Shown in pieces: positions 47,641 through 57,229 of a DNA stretch of 64,000 nucleotides. Source of the DNA: Elmis aenea (lineage: Eukaryota; Arthropoda; Insecta; Coleoptera; Elmidae); NCBI GenBank assembly GCA_947652605.1, contig OX393577.1, forward strand, positions 55,824,108 through 55,888,107, in the 5' to 3' direction. Below the pieces are notes generated by a model. That model had not been told where the DNA came from, did not search any database, and was given only the letters and a program-made list of their open reading frames with translations. A program made the position numbers and the translations under genes. How positions within the stretch are numbered: the first letter of the stretch is position 1; each line of letters starts with the position of its first letter.

Positions 47641-47877
47641 GTTTGTTACTTTATTTTATTGTAACAGTATGATAGCGGTCACAGGCAGGGTCAGATTAAA
47701 AACACGTAAGGCCACCCAGATGCAGTTTGGGTCTTTGTGAAAAATAAATTTGAAATTAATTTTAAGACGGCTTTAAAAGTTTCTTCTTAATCAGATCCTC
47801 TTGCACCTGCAAAAAATTACAAAACAATTGACAAATAATGATTCTATTTAAAATTCTGTACAGTCGATTCTCTAGAC

Positions 47878-48056
47878 CAGTGTTTCTCAAAGTGTGGTCC
47901 TTCTGAAGGGATCCTCTGAACCTTTCCATAATTCTTAGAGAAATCGGCCAAAAAACAGTACAACAAAAATATTGTATACAAAACAATTCATTGGGGTTCT
48001 CTGTACGCTTTAAATTTGGGAAGGGGTCCCCAAAATAAAAAGTTTGAGAAACAATG
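47878..48056. mobile_element. hAT MITE (CAGYGTTTCTCAAACT type)
   Basis: CAGTGTTTCTCAAAGTG at the left and AGTTTGAGAAACAATG at the right. A perfect 8-bp duplication CTCTAGAC flanks it (47870-47877 and 48057-48064). 179 bp, with GGATCCTCTGAACC. In the ankyrin intron after exon 47314-47640. Non-coding. Confidence 0.95.
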
Positions 48057-48154
48057 CTCTAGACATGTGATCAGAGTGAAAAATATGTAGGGTTTGCAAG
48101 TTTGCAAAAAATAGTTTGTTGTTAATTAAATTAATAGAAATAAATCTGTGCGGG

Positions 48155-48501
48155 TGCATTTTTATCAAAAACTATAGACAGTTTTAACCTTTTTTTGTAA
48201 TTTATTTATTCAAAACTTTGTAATGCATTTTTATCAAAAACTATAGACAGTTTTAATCTTTTTTTGTAATTTATTTATTCAAAACTTTGTAATGCATTTT
48301 TATCAAAAACTATAGACAGTTTTCATCTTGTTTTTTAATTTATTTATTCAAAACTTTGTAATGCATTTTTATCAAAAACTTTAGACAGTTTTAATCTTTT
48401 TTTGTAATTTATTTATTCAAAACTTTGTAATGCATTTTTATCAAAAACTATAGACAGTTTCGATTTTTTTTTTTGTAATTTATTTATTCAAAACTTTGTA
48501 A
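48155..48501 (+). repeat. Tandem array, five units of about 69 bp
   Basis: Units start at 48155, 48224, 48293, 48362 and 48431, each beginning TGCATTTTTATCAAAAACTA, continuing TAGACAGTTTTAATC and ending ATTCAAAACTTTGTAA. The units differ by only a few bases, which suggests recent amplification. Intronic; no coding frame conserved. Confidence 0.95.
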
Positions 48502-48930
48502 CTTCATAGCATAGCGTATTCCTTTAGCCACGAAATTTTTTTAAACATTTTTGTTATTACAGTTTTTAAATACAGGAAATAAATTAAGGTATGGTAATAT
48601 TTAAAAAAAATGTACACTTTCAAATAAAGAAAAAACTATATCTGACCCTGGCCATTTTTTAATTTCATCAAAGGCAACCGTTCTGAGTGTGGCCATCAAA
48701 GTTGATTGAATTATTTAAATCGGCTAAAAATCACATTTTTGAAGATTAATTGACCCCCAAAAAATATTTTACTTAGTAGCAAGACCACTGTTCTTTTTTT
48801 TGCCAAGATAGTACCAATTTTGATATCAGTTTTTAAATAAAATAGTAATGGAAATAATTTTAAAAAAATGTAAATTTCTGATTAAACCCTATTACCAGAT
48901 AAGAACTAAATATAATTTTTTAATTTATAG

Positions 48931-49368
48931 AATGGTCTTGCTCCCTTACATATGGCAGCACAAGGTGAACACGTAGATGCAGCTCGAATTCTACTCTATC
49001 ATGGTGCCCCAGTTGATGAAGTAACAGTTGACTATCTCACAGCATTACATGTCGCGGCCCACTGTGGTCATGTACGTGTTGCAAAATTACTGTTAGATAG
49101 AGGAGCAGATCCCAATGCACGAGCACTAAATGGATTCACACCTCTTCACATTGCATGTAAAAAGAACAGGATAAAGATGGTCGAATTGTTGTTAAAGCAT
49201 GGAGCCAGTATCAGTGCTACAACGGAAAGTGGTCTAACACCTTTACATGTTGCCAGTTTCATGGGCTGTATGAATATTGTTATTTATCTTTTGCAACACG
49301 AGGCCAACCCTGATGTGCCAACTGTGAGAGGCGAATCTCCCTTACATCTTGCAGCCAGAGCCAACCAG
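48931..49368 (+). CDS. Ank2: Ankyrin exon: ANK repeats 10-14 (largest exon here)
   Basis: Residues 297-442 (146 codons, phase 0 at both ends). The repeat cores are [58 protein letters not shown] and [14 protein letters not shown]. The middle block ([12 protein letters not shown] to [16 protein letters not shown]) is among the most conserved parts of the ankyrin family. The acceptor is ATTTATAG and the donor is GTTAAT after CAG. The open frame runs on past the donor into the intron; I place the boundary by homology and by the next exon's frame. Confidence 0.95.
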
Positions 49369-49579
49369 GTTAATAAAATTAATTTAAAGTTTTATATTTC
49401 CTTTGTTTGCTCAAAATATTATTTGATAATGCTAACTGTTGTAGTGTCTTGGTAGTACCATATCATCATGGAGTAAAAATTAAGCATACTAATCTAAACT
49501 ATCCTATTATTTTATTGCATCTTTTCTGATGGTGTTTGAAGTGTAAAAATGTTTAACATGAAAGTTTTAATTTTTTCAG

Positions 49580-49783
49580 ACGGACATTATAAGAATTTTA
49601 TTACGTAACGGTGCTGTAGTTGATGCAAGGGCGAGAGAAGAACAAACTCCACTGCATGTTGCCTCACGGCTAGGAAATGTTGATATAGTTATGCTGTTAC
49701 TTCAACACGGAGCAAATCCACACTCCACTACTAAAGATCTGTACACTCCATTGCATATAGCAGCTAAAGAGGGCCAAGAGGAA
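49580..49783 (+). CDS. Ank2: Ankyrin exon: ANK repeats 14 (end)-16
   Basis: Residues 443-510 (68 codons, phase 0 at both ends), starting [18 protein letters not shown]. The cores are [14 protein letters not shown] and [16 protein letters not shown]. The acceptor is TTTTTTCAG and the donor GTACGT. The introns on both sides are short (211 and 61 bases) and free of transposons. Confidence 0.95.
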
Positions 49784-49844
49784 GTACGTTATTCATCAAC
49801 ATGACATAACCTTGTATTGTTCTGATACAATGATTTTATTTTAG

Positions 49845-50135
49845 GTTGCTTCCGTACTATTGGACAATGGTGCTGATTTAGCAGCTACCACCAAAAAAGG
49901 TTTTACACCTCTACATTTGGCTTCCAAATACGGTCATTTAAATGTGGCGAGGTTGTTACTGCAAAGAGATGCTTCTCCAGATGCACAAGGCAAAAACGGA
50001 GTGACTCCTCTACATGTAGCCGCACACTATGATCACCAACCTGTTGCATTGTTGCTGTTGGATAAAGGAGCATCACCACACGCAACAGCTAAAAATGGAC
50101 ACACTCCTCTTCATATAGCAGCAAAAAAAAATCAG
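49845..50135 (+). CDS. Ank2: Ankyrin exon: ANK repeats 16 (end)-19
   Basis: Residues 511-607 (97 codons, phase 0 at both ends), starting [19 protein letters not shown]. The cores are [28 protein letters not shown] and [14 protein letters not shown]. The acceptor is TTTTAG and the donor GTCAGT. The next intron is 3.9 kb and carries a 1.4-kb foldback element and a 1.0-kb hAT-type element. Confidence 0.95.
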
Positions 50136-50186
50136 GTCAGTGTTTACTTTTAAGTATAATAGTCACTGAGGTGCAAATCGTTTATA

Positions 50187-51573
50187 CAGGGTGATTCAAA
50201 TTGGAGGGCGACCATGGGGATCTCGCTTATTATAATAGCTAGAGTATAGGTTAAAATTTGGCAAAGTCGCTAAATTTCGTGCTCATTAATAATCCAAAGA
50301 GAAATTGGAAATATCTCAAACGGTATTCAAAAAAATTCAGAAAAACTGGAAAATACGATTTTTGAAAATCGTCAATAGACGAGTTATAACTCCTTTGGAG
50401 TTTGAAATATTTTAAATGAGTAAAAACATTGCTTAAGCAACTTTTTAACCGCATTGGACGGTGGTCACAAATTTTTCCTAGATTGATTCGTTTTTGTTTT
50501 ATGACAACCGACTTTATTTTTTCTTATGGGCGCAATTTTTGCTATTTACTTAATGAAATAGCATTTATTTTTATGAATTCTTTGATGGTATTTTACTTCT
50601 TCTTTCATTGTCAAATTTGAAAAAATGCGTTTTAAACAATAACCACGATAAATCAGGTAGGCCGGTCATTGTAGTTTATGTTGTTTCCATGACAATCAAT
50701 CAACCAACTAAAAGTTTTGAAAGCCTATAACTTGTCACATTGATAAATTCGTAAAAATGAACTTTAATAACGAAGAAAAACGTGAATTGCTAGGAATTTT
50801 TTATACTGTTTTTTTAAGTTTTGTTTTACTTTATCACATGTTTTTAAAAAATTTACTTAATTTTCTGTGTGACATAAAAAAATAGTGTTTTTTTCCGAAT
50901 CTATTTGTAATAAAAATGTTTTTTTTTTACTTTCATCTGAAACCTTTCTGCCATATTATCTTCTGGGTTTGGCAAAAGCCCCATATTTCCCTAAGTTATT
51001 TAAGTTTATTTTCACAAATCTATTAGTGTGACAAGTAATAGGCTTTCAAAACTTTTAGTTTGTTGATTGGTTGTCATGGAAACAACATAAACTACAATGA
51101 CCGGCCTACCTGATTTATAATGGTATTGTTTGAAATCTTTTTTTTAAATTCGGCAGTGAATAAAGAAGTAAAATATCATGTGTGATACATCAATGGATTC
51201 AGAAAAGTATATGCTATTTGATTATTTAAATAGCAAATATTGTGCCCATAAGAAAAAATAAAGTTGGTTATCATATATCAAAAACGAATCGACCTAGAAT
51301 AAATTAGTGATTACTATCCGATTTGGCTTAAAAAGTTGCTTAAGCAATGTTTTTACACATTTGAAATATTTTATATTCCAAATAAGTTATAAACTATTTT
51401 CAAAAATCGTACTTTCCGGTTTTTCCTAATTTTCTCGGATACCGTTTAAGATATTTCCAATTTCTCTTCGGATTATTAATGAGCACCAAATTTATCAACT
51501 TTGCCAAATTTAAACCTATACTCTAGCTATTATAATAAATATCCATGGTTGCCCTTGAATTTGAATCACCCTG
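50187..51573. mobile_element. Foldback element, about 1.4 kb
   Basis: CAGGGTGATTCAAATTGGAG at the left and TTGAATTTGAATCACCCTG at the right, flanked by TA. The arms contain ACCTATACTCTAGC/GCTAGAGTATAGGT and ACTACAATGACCGGCCTACC with its inverse at 50650-50685, so each spans about 560 bp. The loop (about 50757-51000) starts with a short ORF. Located in the ankyrin intron after exon 49845-50135. Confidence 0.93.
50757..50840 (+). pseudogene. ORF start in a foldback loop, transposase-start-like
   Basis: MNFNNEEKRELLGIFYTVFL and further hydrophobic residues begin right at the arm/loop border. The opening resembles the first helix of insect Tc1/mariner-type transposases, as does the loop ORF at 12967. 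The similarity ends after about 18 residues. Low confidence. Confidence 0.25.
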
Positions 51574-51797
51574 TACAGTAATACCTCCATTAATGGGAAT
51601 AATTGGTTTCATGAAGATACCATGATAATAGAACGTTTAAACTTTTATGAAATGTTTAATTCATTCCAAATCCATGTTTTAACTTTTATTGAACTTAAAA
51701 AACAAAAACATATTTTTATACAGTGTGTTTAAAAAAATATTCGAGAATTTTAAGGGCATGTAGTAACAATAAAGCAAGAAAAAATGTTGTATGAAGA

Positions 51798-52795
51798 TAG
51801 GGTGATCAGATGTAATTTAGCTAAACTAGGACAAAAAATGAAAAACCAGGACATTTTTGCACTTTTCAAACCAGGACATTTTTTATCGAAAAATTGTAAC
51901 GTCAAAAACTCGTAAGGAAAAGATAAATTTATAACTTTCTTGTTTTTATGTTTCAATTGTTCCGAAATTACCACTATCTTCATAGCCTACTCGAAAATAT
52001 TCTGTTGCCCTAAAAATTTACAATAAAATCAGGATATCTCGAAAAATATTAGTTTTAGGTATAAAACATGGTTAATATCTTTGAAAGACAATCAAATTTT
52101 CTATAAGACTATGTATAAACATATAGGGTGTTGTATTTAAGAAAATTAAGTTAACGACCAAGTTTGACCAAGCGTAAAAAACGTCCTCTATAATATTTTT
52201 AAAATGTAGTTGTTGCAATGTTAATTAGCTTATTGTCAACGTAAATTTCTAAAAAAAATGTACTTGCCTTTACAAAGTTCTTAAATGTTGAACATTTTTG
52301 AAAGTCTGAATCCCTCAAAATTTTCATCAAAATGTGAATTTAACGAAAACGGTTGACGTAAGACCATCAAACCTAACACTTTTAAAATGTAAAATTAAAG
52401 AGGAATCCAAAAATATAAAAATATACAGTATGTTCTATGCAAAATTTTAAAGTTAGGTCTGTTTCCGGTTGAACCGGAAGTCGTATTGCAGCCTCAATAT
52501 TTTTATCGAATCCGGAATATACGATAACGATAAGATACCAATTTTCACCGGAATATTTTTAATATGTTTGCAACTTTTTAACGCGAATATCATAGCATTT
52601 TCTAAGAGCAACAATAATACCAACTGTTGCACATTATGACACTAGCATTAAACTAACACTGTTCCACTGACAATAAAAATTATGCATTTTTTATTTTATA
52701 AAAACTCAGACACATTTTAAACATCCGCACGAACTTCCCCACCGAAGTACAAAAACCGGACATGTCCGGGGAAATCCGGACGTCTGGTCACCCTA
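51798..52795. mobile_element. hAT-type element, about 1.0 kb
   Basis: TAGGGTGATCAGATG at the left and CGTCTGGTCACCCTA at the right. A perfect 8-bp duplication TATGAAGA flanks it (51790-51797 and 52796-52803). The right end has ACATGTCCGGGGAAATCCGG; the left end has repeated CCAGGACATTTTT. The interior 51925-52440 is shared with 31010-31515 and is probably an older nested element. Non-coding. Confidence 0.92.
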
Positions 52796-52972
52796 TATGA
52801 AGATAGTATATCTGCAAATGAAGAAACAGAGTGTTAAAGATATAAACTTTCGATTGTTATTCTTATGTGCCATGACACAAAGTATACTCAATGAATAAGT
52901 AACCCTTTTTGATACCGTAATTATTTTTTTTACTGCAATTGGAAACTACAGCAAATAATACACCATTAATGC

Positions 52973-53125
52973 CCTATTGCCTAAAAGCTAAGCCTGGAAT
53001 TAACCCCGGTGTTAACCACGTTAACCCTAGAACTAGGCAAAATCGCACCATAGTTGGCGCTGATATTTCCTAGTTGTAGGGATTAACTTGTATTTTAACA
53101 CCAGTGTTGCTTTGTGCAATCAGCT
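52973..53125. mobile_element. Solo MITE, same sequence family as the satellite at 45368-46379
   Basis: CCCTATTGCCTAAAAGC at the left and TTGCTTTGTGCAATCAGCT at the right are imperfect inverted ends. The interior GAACTAGGCAAAATCGCACC, GGCGCTGATATTTCCTAGTT, GTAGGGATTAACTTGTATTT matches one satellite unit. The flanks TTAATG (52967-52972 and 53126-53131) may be the target-site duplication. 153 bp, non-coding. Confidence 0.82.
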
Positions 53126-53131
53126 TTAATG

Positions 53132-54007
53132 TTATCAATAATAATTAAAATCAAAAGTGATTTATTGGACAGATTCACAGGTACTTTCACTAGAAAATTG
53201 TTGTGGGGTTGACTAATTTGCAGGGAAATCCCTACATACATTCCTGATGATTTGACTGTGATTATTTTATCTACTTAAAATTTAAACAAATACATTTATC
53301 ATTAAGTTGGTATATTTTCAATCCTTAGTCATTTGTTTATGCTTAAAAAATTAAGTCGTAAGTTATTTATTTTTTATTTTATTGTTACACAAAAAATTTA
53401 GATTCAAGAACATTTCATTTAAAAAAAAATACAGATATCTCTTGCAAATGATTATAAGTTTAAAAAAGGCTTAAAATGATATATTTTATTTACAAATTTG
53501 TTTTTAAATTAGGAAAAAAAAGTATACAATGTTTGTTTAACATTGTGACAAAAAGACTTGATTCGACAATTTTATTAATGCTTTAGTTTCATATTTCATG
53601 TAACTGTTGGCAGATTTTACTTCTTGTGCTAGTTTTGTACATTCAGTCTAGCTTTAACAGTTTAAAAATTATAAATCTGTTTTTTTTGTGTACCCAATCA
53701 TATTAGTTCATTTTATAATTTTAAAAAAACGTTTCGATGCCTTCTGTAAATTTTATTTGTTGTTGCCAATCATATTATAAACATTATGTAATTACATATG
53801 TAAGTAAGATGCATTTTTTTAATTACCTTCTGTAATTAATGGTTTACAACGTTAACAGTATCAACAATTTTTAAATATGTACAGAGTTTTCAAGCACATA
53901 ATAATTTTTAGTGTTTCAAAAATTGCTACTCTTTTTTTTAAGTTTGGTGTCGCATTATTTTGCTTCTAGGTATCATTTCTTAATAAAATGTTTTTTTTTA
54001 ATTGAAG
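53132..54007. other. Intron sequence, no feature recognised
   Basis: Very AT-rich intron 5' of ankyrin exon 54008. No repeat or ORF of note. Confidence 0.5.
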
Positions 54008-54163
54008 ATGGACATTGCTACAACTTTATTGGAATATGGGGCTCAGTCTGATACAGAATCGAAAGCTGGTTTCACTCCACTTCATCTTAGTGCCCAAGAA
54101 GGACACTTTGACATGTCTTCCTTGTTGTTGGAACAACAAGCGGATCCTAACCATATTGCCAAG
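54008..54163 (+). CDS. Ank2: Ankyrin exon: ANK repeats 19 (end)-20
   Basis: Residues 608-659 (52 codons, phase 0 at both ends), starting MDIATTLLEYGAQSD, then AGFTPLHLSAQEGH. The join KKNQ-MDIATTLLEYGA matches ankyrins exactly, so nothing is missing at this 3.9-kb intron. The first codon is ATG, but it is an internal Met. The acceptor is ATTGAAG and the donor GTATGT. Confidence 0.95.
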
Positions 54164-54466
54164 GTATGTTTACCTTTAGTTACTTCAATGCAGAATTGTC
54201 CATACTTCATTAATAGCATGAAGTTCAACTTAAACTGCATTTTTTTAAAAATATGCAAAAGCTTATCGCACTTAAAAGTCAACTTAAAAATGAAAAAAAG
54301 TGGAAAAATTTAGATTTTAGTTAAAAATAATGTGAGAATAGTGTTGCATTCATGCAGCACTTTCATAATCAAATAAATACGTAATGAGATTTTGCACTTT
54401 TCTGTTCGTTTTTAATCTTACAAATGCACTTAACGTATCAATTTCAATTTGTAGGGCTGGTTTTCG

Positions 54467-54660
54467 GTTGGAACCGTTTTGAAGGTTTCTTCTTGGTAAG
54501 CAACATTTCGTCCTTCTTTATTGGCGATATCTTCAGGATTGTTCGTTTAGAGGTTGCTGTTTAACCATTAGACGAACAACCCTGAAGATGTATCTAATAG
54601 AGGAGGACGAAACATCGGTTATCAAGGAGAAATCTCCAACGTGGTTGCAACCTGGAACCA
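54467..54660. mobile_element. Small foldback MITE, about 195 bp
   Basis: GGTTGGAACC and CATTTCGTCCTTCTTTATTG, GATATCTTCAGGATTGTTCG on the left pair with ACGAACAACCCTGAAGATGT, AGAGGAGGACGAAACATCGG and CTGGAACCAACC on the right. Non-coding. Confidence 0.7.
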
Positions 54661-54704
54661 ACCTTATAAATTGGACATTGGTCATGGAAGCCTGCAACAT
54701 AGAG

Positions 54705-54919
54705 CAGTGTCTCTCAAACTTTTTACTCCAAGGACCCCCAACAAAATTAATAGCTTACAGAAGACCCCAATGAATTGTTTTGTAGACAATTTTTTTTTTC
54801 AACTTAGTCTGGAAAATAAATCTTTCATGATTTTCTAATATAATAAAAGGCTCGAGGGACCCCTTTAGAAGGATTCAGGGACTCCCAGGGGTCCGCGGAT
54901 CACACTTTGAGAAACACTG
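54705..54919. mobile_element. hAT MITE (CAGYGTTTCTCAAACT type)
   Basis: CAGTGTCTCTCAAACTTT at the left and CACTTTGAGAAACACTG at the right. The flanks ACATAGAG (54697-54704) and ACATAAAG (54920-54927) match at 7 of 8. Its right end is about 100 bases from the acceptor of ankyrin exon 55022. Non-coding. Confidence 0.92.
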
Positions 54920-55021
54920 ACATAAAGTATCAAGTTCTTTTCCATTGTTTGATGTTAAGTAAATTTTATTTATTTTTAAACTTGGCATACTCTTATTTTA
55001 ATGATTTTTTTGAATTTATAG

Positions 55022-55318
55022 AATGGCCTAACTCCATTACACTTGTGTGCCCAAGAAGATCGTGTACCTGTGGCCCAGTTGCTGCTGAAAGCAGGTGCAC
55101 AGTCTGATCCTCGCACCAAATCTGGTTACACTCCGTTACATGTTGCCTGTCATCATGGACATGTCAATATGGTGCGGTTGCTTATCGAACAGGGTGCTGA
55201 TGTGAATCCCGTTACCAGTGCAGGATACACACCTTTACATCAGGCAGCTCAACAAGGACACGTGCTCGTCATAAATCTTCTACTGAAAAATAAAGCTGAT
55301 CCCAATGCTGTTACAAAT
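55022..55318 (+). CDS. Ank2: Ankyrin exon: ANK repeats 21-23
   Basis: Residues 660-758 (99 codons, phase 0 at both ends). The cores are [28 protein letters not shown] and [14 protein letters not shown]. The last is the hallmark of the penultimate ankyrin repeat. The acceptor is AATTTATAG and the donor GTAAGA. A hAT MITE ends only about 100 bases upstream (54919). Confidence 0.95.
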
Positions 55319-55388
55319 GTAAGAAAAAAATTAATAGCACTTTAGAATTTTTTAATTAACTGTTTGGCTACGCTATTATGTCTGTCGG

Positions 55389-55556
55389 CATGGGCGCCCA
55401 CAGGGGTGGGCAAACGGGGCACTTGCCCCTCCCTGGAATCGAGTACTCCATTAATGACCAAATGAAAGAGGGTCAAGTTAAAAGTTCGTTAATATTTTAA
55501 TGAATTTATTTTGAAAGCTTTGCCTCCCCCTGGATAATTTTCTGCGGACGCCCATG
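55389..55556. mobile_element. Short MITE, hAT-like duplication
   Basis: CATGGGCGCCCACAGG at the left and GCGGACGCCCATG at the right. The flanks TCTGTCGG (55381-55388) and TTTGTCGG (55557-55564) match at 7 of 8. 168 bp with GGGGTGGGCAAACGGGGC and TTGCCCC. Non-coding. Confidence 0.75.
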
Positions 55557-55612
55557 TTTGTCGGTATTGATAAAAAAATATTAGTGATATAATCTATTCT
55601 TATTTTTAACAG

Positions 55613-55796
55613 AACGGACAAACAGCACTTGGAATTGCCAACAAATTGGGTTATATTAGCGTTGTGGAGGAACTGAAAGTTGTAACGGAAACGAATATTA
55701 CGACCACCACGACGATGAACATCGAAGAAAAATATAAGGTAGTTGCTCCTGAAGCCATGCAAGAGACATTTATGTCCGACTCGGAAGACGAAGGAG
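55613..55796 (+). CDS. Ank2: Ankyrin exon: ANK repeat 24 and start of the linker
   Basis: Residues 759-820, starting [20 protein letters not shown] (the 24th repeat). A Thr-rich stretch follows, then [20 protein letters not shown] and an acidic end SEDEG. These are diagnostic of the junction between the repeats and the ZU5 region in ankyrins. The acceptor is TTTTTAACAG and the donor GTTAGT. It ends in phase 1. Confidence 0.95.
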
Positions 55797-56260
55797 GTTA
55801 GTACTATTCCCTTTTTTAACATAAATATTTGTATTTGGGGTTACCATTAACGGTGTTTTTCATTATTGTGTTTTTCTGAAAACATTTGCTATCATAAATA
55901 TTAAAATTAAAATTATTTGTGTCTGCTATTTGTTTGCTTTTGTGGCAGTTTCGTTTGTTAACTTTTATTTGTTTAAACAGTGCATAGAGGAATATTTTTT
56001 TTACAATCTGTCATAGTTGGCTCTGGAGCTACCGAGAGTGCATAAAAGTTTCAAATAAGGCTCTATTACTTTAAAATATTGAAACTGCTGTTAACAAAAA
56101 GGCATTACTTATAATTGTGATATTAGTTAAGAGTGGGTCCAATTTTCAAAACCGAAGAATAAAATTTAATAAAGCTACATAAACATTGTTACCCAAAAAA
56201 ATTGTAATTCTTGGTGTAGAAGTTCTATTAGTTTGCCTACACCAGAGATGTTCTATAGAG

Positions 56261-56474
56261 CAGCGATTCTTAACTTTTTAGTAGTCGCCGCCCCCTAAAT
56301 ATCCTAAATTATTTTCGCAGCCCCCTAAATATCCTAAATTATTTTTGCGGCCCCCTAGTTTGTTGTAACAAATTATTTTTTTTAAGATTTCAATATTTTA
56401 AAGAATCAAAACGTTTTATAAATTTTTCGCGGCTCCCTTAAAATCCTTCACGACCCCCCGTTAAAGAATCGCTG
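56261..56474. mobile_element. hAT MITE
   Basis: CAGCGATTCTTAAC at the left and GTTAAAGAATCGCTG at the right. A perfect 8-bp duplication CTATAGAG flanks it (56253-56260 and 56475-56482). Contains the repeated GCCCCCTAAATATCCTAAAT. In the intron before the candidate cassette exon 56861-56953. Confidence 0.95.
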
Positions 56475-56860
56475 CTATAGAGTGATTACTCTTGTTTTTG
56501 CTGCAAAAAATTGGTTAAGTAAAGTTACTGTTAAATATTGTAAGTAGACAAACAACTAATGGTTTGGTTGTTGATAATAAATATAAACTAGAAAACTAGT
56601 AATTAACAATAGCAATATCTAGGTGATCTTTAATATTTTACTTTTGACTGTGTATTTGCATCAAAAGTATAAAAAAATTCCCAATGCACCTGAACAGATA
56701 ATAAATGTTAACAAACATTGTATTGTATCGACTAATAACTAATATTTTAAAGGGATTGTTTCTTAAATTTTGGGCTAGTAGTTAAAAATAAATATTGGGG
56801 TTGTATTGGGTAATTGCTGTAAACAGCTGTGATAAGGGTGGTGGTGGATGTTGCATGCAG

Positions 56861-56953
56861 GCGGCGTGGATGAGCCTCCCATGGCTTACGGGCGGCCTGC
56901 GCATGCTCAGCACGTATATCTGCCCTACTACCAGGGACACATGATCTATACAC
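56861..56953 (+). CDS. Ank2: Ankyrin linker exon, probable cassette exon
   Basis: Residues 820-851, about GGVDEPPMAYGRPAHAQHVY followed by LPYYQGHMIYTR. The acceptor is GCATGCAG and the donor GTAAGT. It starts and ends in phase 1 and is 93 bases long, so skipping it keeps the frame and joins SEDEGG directly to EDPALDQQQYKYM. It is richer in G and C than the flanking introns. It is not part of a repeat and I recognise no domain in it. The splice sites and open frame are good, but its use in mRNA is inferred. Confidence 0.75.
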
Positions 56954-57229
56954 GTAAGTCTTGAGCTAACATCCTCTCACTCACACTAATCACGTTAGTC
57001 TAGTTCTTGCACTAACACACTATGACAATTCATACTGCACGTTCGATTCATTTGTTTTACATTTTAAGAAATGAACCAGGACCAACGGTTGATAAGAGAT
57101 GCAATCAGCACCAACAAAATGTACTTAAGTACCGAACAAGTACTTTTCCAAAAAGTTAACTTTAGTTTATACTTAAGTAAATTTTTTGTACTTATGTACA
57201 ATTATTGTGGTTCTAAAAGTATTGCAGTA

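Noticed and set aside
54008..54010. ATG at the first codon of exon 54008 as a translation start
   Set aside because: It is the conserved internal Met of KKNQ-MDIATTLLEYGA and follows an AG acceptor.
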